From the NCBI RefSeq assembly GCF_000225345.1, contig NC_015977.1, positions 213,501 to 277,500 of the forward strand: DNA of 64,000 nt. Reading direction: 5' to 3'. Under the pieces are notes generated by a model that worked only from the letters and a program-made list of their open reading frames with translations, ran no database searches and was not told the DNA's origin. Position numbers and translations under genes: made by a program. Each line of letters begins with the position of its first letter. Positions within the stretch are counted from its first letter, which is position 1. Shown piece by piece: positions 8,123 to 22,000 of the stretch. Source of the stretch: Roseburia hominis A2-183. GTDB taxonomy: Bacteria; Bacillota; Clostridia; Lachnospirales; Lachnospiraceae.

Positions 8123-8152
8123 TTGACGCGGCACTTGCTATTGTGCTATCAT
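8123..8152 (+). promoter_or_regulatory. Promoter of rpoB-rpoC
   Basis: TTGACG (8123-8128), 18-base spacer, TATCAT (8147-8152). The ~150-base leader to rpoB contains two stems, ACCGTA/TACGGT (about 8226-8246) and GCTGCC/GGCAGC (about 8261-8280), neither followed by a T run. Confidence 0.65.
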
Positions 8153-8312
8153 ATACGTTGCACTATTGTGGTGCATTGGGCTTATTGCGCGCTTTTCGCG
8201 TTGTATGCCGCCGGATGTGCCTATACCGTATCTTGTGGTTACGGTGGATTGAGACAGTTGCTGCCACTTTTGGGGCAGCTTAGTGTAAATAAAAACGAGA
8301 GGTGAAACGTCA

Positions 8313-11300
8313 ATGGAGAAAAACAGAATACGTCCAGTGAAAGCTGGAAAGGGCATACGTATGAGTTACTCGAGACAGAAAGAGGTATTGGAAATGCCGA
8401 ATCTGATAGAAGTCCAGAAAGACTCCTATCAGTGGTTCTTAAGCGAGGGCCTGAAAGAAGTTTTCGATGATATCTCTCCAATCGCTGATTACAGCGGTCA
8501 TCTGAGCCTGGAGTTTGTAGATTTTACGTTGTGTGAGGACGATGTAAAGTACACAATTCCGGAGTGCAAAGAAAGAGATGCAACTTATGCGGCACCTTTG
8601 AAGGTCAAGGTCAGACTTCACAACAAGGAGACTGACGAGATCAATGAGCATGAGATTTTCATGGGCGACCTTCCTTTGATGACAGAGACCGGTACTTTCG
8701 TGATCAACGGCGCAGAGCGTGTTATCGTCAGCCAGCTGGTGCGTTCCCCGGGTATCTACTATGGAATCGCTCACGATAAAGTGGGTAAAAAGCTGTATTC
8801 CTGTACTGTCATCCCTAACCGTGGTGCGTGGTTAGAGTATGAGACAGACTCCAATGACGTATTTTATGTCCGTGTAGATAGAACCAGAAAGGTGCCGATC
8901 ACGGTATTGATCCGTGCACTTGGCGTCGGAAGCAACCAGGAGATCGTAGACCTGTTCGGTGAGGAGCCGAAGATTCTTGCAAGTTTCGGCAAGGACGTGG
9001 CAACCAACTACGAAGAGGGACTTCTGGAATTATATAAGAAAATCAGACCAGGCGAGCCGCTGACAGTTGAGAGTGCGGAGAGCCTTATTTCTGCTATGTT
9101 TTTTGACCCGAGAAGATATGATCTTGCAAAGGTCGGACGCTATAAGTTTAATAAGAAGTTAATGTTGCGCAACCGTATCAACGGACATGTTCTGGCAGAG
9201 GATGTTGTCGATGTGTCCACAGGTGAGATCATCGCCGAGGCAGGAACCGAAGTGACAAGATCCCTGGCGGATGATATTCAGAACGCGGCTGTTCCGTATG
9301 TATGGATTCAGGGCGAGACCAGAAATATCAAGGTGCTGTCTTCCATGATGGTAGATCTGAGACATTATGTGGACTGCAACCCGAAGGATCTCGGCATCAC
9401 AGAGCTCGTGTACTATCCGGTATTAAAGCAGCTCATGGATGAATATCCGGACGTGGAGGATTTAAAAGAGGCCATTCACAAGAATGTGCATGACCTGATT
9501 CCGAAGCATATCACCAAGGATGATATTTTTGCGTCCATCAACTATAACATGCATTTAGAGTACGGCATTGGTCATGATGACGATATCGATCATCTGGGCA
9601 ATAGACGTATCCGTGCGGTCGGAGAACTGTTACAGAACCAGTACCGTATCGGTCTTTCCAGACTGGAGAGAGTGGTTCGTGAGAGAATGACCACCCTGGA
9701 TCTGGACGGTATTTCCCCGCAGAGCCTGATCAACATTAAGCCGGTAACCGCAGCTGTAAAAGAGTTCTTCGGATCTTCCCAGCTGTCCCAGTTTATGGAT
9801 CAGAACAACCCGCTGTCAGAGCTGACACACAAGAGACGTCTTTCCGCATTGGGACCGGGCGGTCTGTCCAGAGACCGTGCAGGATTCGAGGTGCGAGATG
9901 TACATTACTCCCACTATGGAAGAATGTGCCCGATCGAGACGCCTGAGGGACCGAACATCGGTCTGATCAACTCTCTGGCAAGCTATGCAAGAATCAACGA
10001 GTACGGATTTATTGAGGCTCCGTACCGTAAGATCGATAAATCCGATCCTAAGAATCCGCGTGTCACAGACGAAGTTGTCTACATGACCGCAGACGAAGAG
10101 GATAACTACCATGTAGCACAGGCGAATGAGGCGCTGGATGAGGAAGGACATTTCGTCCGTAATTCCGTATCCGGTCGTTATCTGGATGAGACACAGGAAT
10201 ATGAGAAGACCATGTTTGATTACATGGACGTCTCCCCGAAGATGGTGTTTTCCGTCGCTACCGCATCCATTCCGTTCCTGCAGAACGACGATGCAAACCG
10301 TGCACTCATGGGATCCAACATGCAGCGTCAGGCAGTGCCGCTTCTGACCACAGAGGCGCCGGTAGTCGGTACCGGTATGGAGACGAAGGCAGCGGTAGAC
10401 TCCGGTGTGTGTGTTGTGGCGAAAAAAGCCGGTGTTGTTGAGAGCTCTGAGTCCAACCAGATCATCATCAAGAATGACGAGGGCGGCAGAGATATATACA
10501 AGCTGACGAAGTTCTCCAGAAGTAACCAGTCCAACTGCTACAACCAGAAGCCGATCGTGTTTAAGGGCGACCGCGTGGAGGTTGGCGAAGTGATCGCAGA
10601 TGGTCCTTCCACCGCAAACGGTGAGCTGGCACTCGGTAAGAACCCGCTGATCGGATTCATGACCTGGGAAGGTTACAACTACGAGGATGCCGTTCTTTTG
10701 AGCGAGCGTCTGGTACAGGATGATGTTTATACATCTATCCATATTGAGGAGTATGAAGCAGAAGCGCGTGACACGAAGCTCGGACCGGAAGAGATCACGA
10801 GAGATGTTCCGGGTGTCGGCGACGACGCGTTGAAGGATCTCGATGAGAGAGGTATTATCCGTATCGGTGCGGAGGTTCGCGCCGGTGATATCTTAGTCGG
10901 AAAGGTAACTCCGAAGGGAGAGACTGAGCTGACAGCCGAGGAGAGGCTGCTCCGCGCAATCTTCGGCGAGAAGGCAAGAGAAGTGCGTGACACTTCCTTG
11001 AAGGTGCCGCACGGCGAGTACGGTATCATCGTGGATGCAAAGGTATTCACAAGAGAGAACGGCGACGAGCTGTCTCCGGGCGTGAATCAGGCAGTCCGCA
11101 TTTACATTGCACAGAAGAGAAAGATCTCCGTCGGTGATAAGATGGCAGGTCGTCACGGTAACAAGGGTGTCGTTTCCCGTGTACTTCCGGTAGAGGATAT
11201 GCCGTTCCTTCCGAATGGCCGCCCGCTTGACATCGTGCTGAACCCGTTGGGTGTGCCGTCCCGTATGAACATCGGTCAGGTCCTCGAGATTCACTTAAGC

Positions 11301-12173
11301 CTTGCTGCGAAGGCACTTGGCTTCAACATCGAGACACCGGTATTCGACGGTGCGAAGGAGATTGATATCCAGGATACGCTGGAGCTTGCCAATGATTACG
11401 TCAACTTCGAGTGGGAAGACTTTGAAGCAAAATATAAAGACACACTGAACGAGGAAGTCATGAAGTACCTGTATGACAACCGCGCACACAGGGCACTGTG
11501 GAAGGGCGTGCCGATTTCCCGTGACGGAAAGGTACAGCTTCGTGACGGACGTACCGGAGAGCCGTTTGATTCACCGGTTACAATCGGACACATGCATTAC
11601 CTGAAGCTGCATCACCTGGTAGACGATAAGATCCATGCACGTTCTACCGGTCCTTACTCCTTAGTAACGCAGCAGCCGTTAGGTGGTAAGGCACAGTTCG
11701 GTGGACAGCGTTTCGGAGAGATGGAGGTATGGGCACTCGAGGCTTACGGTGCATCTTATACCTTACAGGAGATTCTGACAGTGAAGTCCGATGACGTGGT
11801 CGGACGTGTGAAGACTTACGAGGCGATCATCAAGGGTGATAATATCCCTGAGCCGGGTATTCCGGAGTCCTTCAAGGTTCTCTTAAAAGAGCTGCAGTCC
11901 CTCGGACTGGATGTCAAAGTGCTCGATGAGAACCGCAACGAAGTAGAACTCATGGAGACCAGTGAGTACGGTAATACCGATTTGAATTCTATCATTTCCG
12001 GCGATAAGGATTTTGCATTTGAAGACAGCGAGTCCTTTGCAAAGATGGGATTCTCCCAGAAGCAGTTTGATACAGAGAACGAGGAACTGGTAGACGTAGA
12101 AGATGAGGAAGAGGATGAAGACGATTCTGAGTTTTTTGATGAGTCATCAGACGACGTTCTTGACGAAGAATAG
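8313..12173 (+). CDS. rpoB: DNA-directed RNA polymerase subunit beta
   Basis: A 1,286-residue core subunit. The rifampicin pocket region reads [17 protein letters not shown]...[13 protein letters not shown] (about residues 488-515), the drug-sensitive wild-type pattern. The conserved [15 protein letters not shown] segment and the C-terminal [18 protein letters not shown] segment are intact. The last ~50 residues are a strongly acidic tail (many Glu/Asp) beyond the usual C-terminus. AGAGGTG precedes ATG 8313. rpoC follows after 19 bases. Confidence 0.98.
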   Translation: MEKNRIRPVKAGKGIRMSYSRQKEVLEMPNLIEVQKDSYQWFLSEGLKEVFDDISPIADYSGHLSLEFVDFTLCEDDVKYTIPECKERDATYAAPLKVKVRLHNKETDEINEHEIFMGDLPLMTETGTFVINGAERVIVSQLVRSPGIYYGIAHDKVGKKLYSCTVIPNRGAWLEYETDSNDVFYVRVDRTRKVPITVLIRALGVGSNQEIVDLFGEEPKILASFGKDVATNYEEGLLELYKKIRPGEPLTVESAESLISAMFFDPRRYDLAKVGRYKFNKKLMLRNRINGHVLAEDVVDVSTGEIIAEAGTEVTRSLADDIQNAAVPYVWIQGETRNIKVLSSMMVDLRHYVDCNPKDLGITELVYYPVLKQLMDEYPDVEDLKEAIHKNVHDLIPKHITKDDIFASINYNMHLEYGIGHDDDIDHLGNRRIRAVGELLQNQYRIGLSRLERVVRERMTTLDLDGISPQSLINIKPVTAAVKEFFGSSQLSQFMDQNNPLSELTHKRRLSALGPGGLSRDRAGFEVRDVHYSHYGRMCPIETPEGPNIGLINSLASYARINEYGFIEAPYRKIDKSDPKNPRVTDEVVYMTADEEDNYHVAQANEALDEEGHFVRNSVSGRYLDETQEYEKTMFDYMDVSPKMVFSVATASIPFLQNDDANRALMGSNMQRQAVPLLTTEAPVVGTGMETKAAVDSGVCVVAKKAGVVESSESNQIIIKNDEGGRDIYKLTKFSRSNQSNCYNQKPIVFKGDRVEVGEVIADGPSTANGELALGKNPLIGFMTWEGYNYEDAVLLSERLVQDDVYTSIHIEEYEAEARDTKLGPEEITRDVPGVGDDALKDLDERGIIRIGAEVRAGDILVGKVTPKGETELTAEERLLRAIFGEKAREVRDTSLKVPHGEYGIIVDAKVFTRENGDELSPGVNQAVRIYIAQKRKISVGDKMAGRHGNKGVVSRVLPVEDMPFLPNGRPLDIVLNPLGVPSRMNIGQVLEIHLSLAAKALGFNIETPVFDGAKEIDIQDTLELANDYVNFEWEDFEAKYKDTLNEEVMKYLYDNRAHRALWKGVPISRDGKVQLRDGRTGEPFDSPVTIGHMHYLKLHHLVDDKIHARSTGPYSLVTQQPLGGKAQFGGQRFGEMEVWALEAYGASYTLQEILTVKSDDVVGRVKTYEAIIKGDNIPEPGIPESFKVLLKELQSLGLDVKVLDENRNEVELMETSEYGNTDLNSIISGDKDFAFEDSESFAKMGFSQKQFDTENEELVDVEDEEEDEDDSEFFDESSDDVLDEE

Positions 12174-12192
12174 ATAGAAGGGAGTGTCATAA

Positions 12193-15870
<3,678 letters not shown>

Positions 15871-15900
15871 AGCGCAGATTATATCTGCATTACAGAATGG

Positions 15901-15938
15901 GGCGGCCAGATAATGTATGGCTGCCTCGTTTTTTTTGA
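15901..15938 (+). terminator. Terminator after rpoBC
   Basis: GGCGGCCA (15901-15908) pairs with TGGCTGCC (15918-15925), followed by a CG and eight T residues. Confidence 0.88.
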
Positions 15939-15946
15939 AAAGATGT

Positions 15947-15973
15947 TAAAGAACCGTGAAAAGATGTCGATAA
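15947..15973 (+). promoter_or_regulatory. Candidate sigma-D promoter of the surface-protein operon
   Basis: TAAA (15947-15950), 15 bases, then GTCGATAA (15966-15973): one mismatch to the sigma-D -10 core GCCGATAA with optimal spacing. It lies 75 bases before the start of the giant surface protein. A TATAAT at 15985-15990 exists too, but there is no -35 match at the right distance. Confidence 0.5.
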
Positions 15974-16048
15974 AATAGATAAGGTATAATTTAGAGTTTC
16001 ATAAAATGGGACGAACGCTAAAGGGATAGATCAAAGGAGATGGCGCGT

Positions 16049-19000
16049 ATGTACAAGGATGTATGCAAGAGAATTTCGGCGTTTATGCTGACAGTATGCC
16101 TGATTGTGACGATGGTGGAATGGCCGACGACTGTCTGGGCAGGACAGGGAACGGTAAACACCTATCGGAACGGAGACGGGGTACTGGCGGGAGCGCCGTG
16201 CGAGGCCCAGGCTGTAGCTGCGGTATTTACAGCGGACCGCAATGCGGACGGAGCAGAACTGTTAGACAGTATTGACTTCTACGCACATGTGGATGACGGC
16301 AGCAAGGCAACGGCTACCGTGGAATATTACAAGGATGTAGAAGGCATGGCGCCGGATGCGGGAACGAGCATTTTCCAAAAAGAAGTCAGCGTGAAGGAAG
16401 GAAAGAATACTTATTCCGCAGGGCTGGCGAATCAGGTAATGGAGAATGGTTCCAGGTTTTCTGTGATCGTCCGGTTGAACGGAGCGTCCTTTTATGTATA
16501 TGGCGGTACGGCAGAGGGAGAGAGCTATATTCTCGGCAATGCCGGCTGGCAGGATATGTATACAGTGAACGGAAGCAGTGCGGCGATAACTGCATACACC
16601 TATGATGTAACTGCTACAACCGGAAGAAGTTCTTCCGGTTCGGATAATCAGACGGCGGCACAGAGCAGCAATGTGAAGAAGAGTGCTGCCGCAGCACTGA
16701 ACAAGAACAGCATGACCATCGGTGAGGGATGGACGGATCAGGATCTTACACTGCAGAATGCCACGGGAACGGTAACATGGGTTTCCGGCAATGAAACGGT
16801 GGCAAAAGTAAGCAGTACGGGCAACCCGGCAACCATCGAAGGTATTGCCGTAGGCAGCACGACGATCACGGCAACCTATGCAGGAAAAAGCTACACCTGT
16901 AATCTGACGGTCACACCGAATCTTTCGGAGGATGCGGTGACAGTCAGCCCGGAGAATCCGGTATACAACGGCGGACAGCAGATTCCATCCGTTGCGGTAC
17001 AGGTGGGAGATACCATATTAAAAGAGAACGATCAGTACCAGCTTTCCTATGCACAGATGGTTGGCGGTGCGGCGACAACTTTTGACCCGGCTACGGATGC
17101 GACCGTGCTTGTGAATGCGGGAACCTATTACCTGTACATTACCGGACAGAACGGTTACAGCGGAAAGATTCAGAAGGAATACGTGATTGCACAGAAAGAC
17201 GTATCAGACGCGACGGTGGAAGTGACACTGCAGGACAATATTGACTGGGATAAGGTGCTGGCTGATGCGGCAGCAGATCCGGACAACGCTTCTGCCACAC
17301 TTACCTCCTGTATCCAAGAGGTAAAGGATACGGCGCGTGCAGATGCGGATGCCGTAGACGGCGTGAAGAATCTGGTTGAAGGAACAGATTACACGATTTC
17401 CCTCAGCAAGACAGGAAGAGGAATTACACTGACTGGTACCGGCAACTATACCGGAGAGAGATATTGCGGTGCACCGCGCAATGCGGCGGACGCGAATGTT
17501 GTTTTTGACAAGACTTCCTATGTATATACCGGAAGTGAGTGGACACCGGCATTCCAGCTTCTGGTGGACGGGGAGACCATTTCCCAGGCGGATTACGATG
17601 CGGTATATTCCGACAATGTCAATGTCGGACAAGCCACATTGACGATTACCGGAAAAAATTCCCTTTACGGAACAAAGACGGTAAATTTTGAGATCAAGGC
17701 AAAAGATATTGGCAACAAGGATCAGGAAGAAGTTGGCATGGCTGTGTCTGTGACGGCTGCTGCGGCAGGAGGAGCGGACAAGGAGCCGGTCATCACTGCA
17801 ACCTACAACGGCATGACGCTGGAGAAGGGGACGGATTACACCGTCGGAACAGATATTATCAATGCCGGAAACGGAACCTACCGTCGTGTCATCACCGGTA
17901 TCGGAAACTATCAGGGAACCTACACGGTGGAGTATCAGGCGGCAGGCGCTGATCTCTCAGACCTGATCCAGAAAGTGACGGCAGCGGCTGTAACTTATAA
18001 CGGCAATGCACAGACACCGGAACCGGACATTACCTGGAAGAGCGGCAACAACGATCTGGGACTGGTTGAGGGAACGGATTACTCCGTTACTTACGCAAGC
18101 AACACGAATGCAGGAACAGCAACCATTACGCTGCAGGGTATGGGAACATACGGCGGTGCAGTGACCGGTAAATTCACAATCGAGCAGGCGGACATGTCAA
18201 AGGCGGTATGCTACTATGTGGATGCCGATGGCTCCGAGGTAAGCACTGCAAACTATAAGATGGAATATTCTCCGGACGGAGCAGACGTGAAGCCGAAGGT
18301 GGTTGTAAAGTTTGCGCAGGGCGCGGACATGGTAACACTTCCGGAGTCGGACTACAAGCTGACCTATTCTGCGGATACCAAGATATTTGCAGGTACGGCG
18401 AGCGTTGAGATTGCGCCGAGCGATTCCAACAGCAATTTTAAGACCGGTACAACGAAACGTCTGACGTATACGATTGCCCAGTGCAATCTTACAAGCACGA
18501 AGATTACTGCCAGCATTGACAGAGAGCTGTTTGACTATACGGGAGCAGAGATTGCGCTTCCGACAGAGAGTGTTGTATATCATTCCGCATCAAAGACAGA
18601 TCATACACTGAAAAAGGGAACCGATTATACGGTGGCATGTTCACCGACAACGGTAAAAGACATCGGAACCTACACGATGACGATTACCGGAAGCGGCAAC
18701 TATACAGGCGTTGTTACCAAGACGTTTGAGGTTACAGCGGTAGATATCCAGACACTGATCAACGACAAGAACCTTAAGGTAACCAACAGCACGGACAGGA
18801 TGGTGACAGGATATGACGGACCATACTGGGCAATGCTGTGGTATTCCAACAATAAAAACGATAACCAGCTTGAGATTTCACTCACGGATAACCAGGGCAA
18901 TACGCTGGTAAAAGGAACTGATTACGAATTAAAGTATGACGGCATCAAGGATATTTCAAAAGAAGGAAGCACTGCTTCGGTAACGATTACCGGAAAGGGC

Positions 19001-22000
19001 AAATTCTATGGCAAGCAGGAGATCAAGTATCTGCTCGCATCCAAGCTTGATGAGGATTATGATGTATCGGTGAATCCGGCAGAAAACCCGGTATACACAG
19101 GAGATCCGATTACGCTTGCTGCGGATGAGATTTCGGTATCGGACGGCGGATTCGGACTCTGGAAGAGCGTCCTTGAGCAGGGAACAGATTATACGGTCAA
19201 CTACAGTGACGGAACCAACGCGGATCAGGCGATCAATGCCGGGGAGGCGACGGTTACAGTAGAGCAGATCCCGCTGGAGGATCAGCCGACGGCAAACGGA
19301 TGCTATGTGTACAGCGACGGCGCCACAAAACTGAGTGCAACCTTTACGATTCGTCCGAAGGACATTGCAACCGGTGTTTCCTACGAGGCGATCAAGAAAG
19401 CGTACGACGGAAATGCAGTGACCCTTACAGAAAGTGAGATAAAGCTTACTTATAATAAGAAGACATTGACTGCGCCGACCGACTATTCGATCGTGGCTGG
19501 CAGCTACGCGAACAACGAGAAACCGGGACCGATGGCAAATGTGACCATACAGGGTAACGGCAACTACACAGGAACGAAGATTATTGTATTCACCATCAGC
19601 GGAAAATCCCTGGACGAGATCATCAGCTGGAAGGTGGATGAGAACGAGACGACCTACACCGGCGAGCGTCTGTATCCGAAGATCACCGAGCTGACGCTGA
19701 GCGATGGAACAAAGCTTACGACAGCCGATGAGATCGAGAAAGTGATCGCGTATGACGAGTCTTCCTACGCGGACAACCTGAATGCCGGCGAGGCATCCAT
19801 CACCGTTTCCGGTAAGGGAGATTACTACGGAACAGATGACAGAATATTGACATTTGCGATTCTGCCGAGAAGCCTGGACAACAACTGCACGCTTGGCGGA
19901 TTAAAGTCCAGCTATACATACACTTCGGAAGAGATTACACCGGTACCTACGGTACAGTGCACAGATCTGAAGAAAAAGCTCGGCGAGGATGATTACAAGA
20001 TTTCCTACGAGAATAATGTGGATGCCGGGACCGCAACGATGACGATTACCGGAAAAGGAAACTATCAGGGAACCTTTACGATAGATTATACGATTGCGCC
20101 GAAGAATCTGGCAGAGCCGGAGGTAAAGATCGCACCGATCGACGCGCAGGAGTACAACGGAATGGCTGTCACACCGGCACCGTCGGTAAGCTATGAATTT
20201 GGAGACGGAACCTATGCGTTAAGCCCGGTCAACGATTACACGGTGGCTTACGCGAACAACAAAGGAACCGGAACCGCAACGGTGACAGTGACCGGAACCG
20301 GCAACTTTACCGGAAGCAAGACGGCAGAATTCAGAATTGGCCAGCTCATCACAAACGAGAGCAAATTTACGATCAGCTGCCCGGCACTCACCGACGGCAC
20401 ACAGTATGTTTATGACGGAAGTGCATTTGAGCCGGAGGTGACGGTAACACGGATCGAGGGCAACAAAAAGCTGGTAAAAGATTCTAACTATTCCGTGACA
20501 TATACGGATAATATCCACGCGGGAACCGCAACGGTAAGCGTGGAAGGTCTGGGAGGATACGTCGGTGTATGGCAGAAGACTTTTGCGATTGCACCGAGAG
20601 ATCTTACGGACAGCAGCGTAGAGCTCTCTGTCGGCGGAGTGACCGATGGAAGTTATCAGACACAGTATACCGGAAGCCCGGTAGAGCCTGAAGTGAAGCT
20701 TACTTATGACGGACAGAAGATCAGCACGACGGATTACACGGTATCCTACGGGGCGGATCATACCAGCCGCGGAACCGTGACGCTGACGGCAACGGCAAAG
20801 GACGGTACGGACTTTACAGGATCGAGAAGCACAACCTTTACGATCACACTTGCAAGTATTGGCAATGGCGGATATACACCGGCAAACGGCTTTAAGATCG
20901 GAGCGATCGAACCGCAGCCGCTGGTGGACGGAACGGCAACACCGCAGCCGAAGCTGTACTATAACGGAACAGAACTTGTCATGGGTACGGATTATATTTG
21001 TACTTATGAGAAGAACGACAGCATTGGCTCCGACGCGGTTGTCATTCTCAAGGGAATCGGCAATTACACAGGAAGCGTGAAGAAGACCTTTAAGATCTGC
21101 GCAAACATTGCGGACGCCGAGATTACCGTTCCGGATGAACTGTGGTTTAAAGATTATGTGAATGCCGGAGAGACGGACATTGCAATCGGCGATAAGAACA
21201 TCACGTTTGACGATCAGATCAGTGTTGTGCTGAACGGAACAACACTTCAGAAAGATACCGACTATACGCTGGTCTATGCAGACAACAGCTGGGTCGGCAA
21301 CGCAGTAGTTACCATCAAGGGTATGGGAGGCTTTGCGGGAAGCGTGGAGAAGACGGTTCCGATCAAAGCGGATCTTTCGGAGGCAGGCATCCAGGTGGCA
21401 ATCGGAGATCAGCAGTATACCGGAGATCCGGTGGAGGCAATCCCGAGCATCAGCTACTACGGAACAGAGCTGACATCCGGAAAGCACTTTGTGATTCATA
21501 CATACGAAAACAACGTGAAGATCGGTGATAAGACTGCGAGCGTGACGGTAATCGGAAATGAGAAAAACGGATTTACCGGAACACTCACAGAGAATTTCAG
21601 CATTGTTGCAAATGCGGGAATTCTGGAGGTAAGCGGTGTAGAGAGCAGCTACCTGTACCGCGGAACACAGATCCGCCCGCAGGTTACCGTTAAGATAGGG
21701 AACAAGACACTGTCCACGTCCGATTATGATGTGACCTATGGAGAGAATATCAAGGCGGGAACAGACGGCGGAAGCATTATGGTAAAGGGTAAGAACGAGT
21801 ATGCTGGTCTGATCAAGCTGGTAACCTTTGATATTAACCCACTTCAGATGGACGACCTGAAGGTGCTTGACGGAACGCAGAACGCGATCGGAAGCAGAGA
21901 GTACACCGGTAAGGAGATTGTGCCGGAGTTCTCATTGAAGACAACCATCGGATCAACGGATTACATTCTGCCGGCAAGAAGCTATACCATTGCAAAGAAG

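Noticed and set aside
9816..10742. Antisense open frame over rpoB
   Set aside because: Shadow of biased codon use in rpoB.
20219..21499. Long antisense open frame over the giant repeat gene
   Set aside because: It mirrors the repetitive codon pattern of the sense gene; no start signal or domain.
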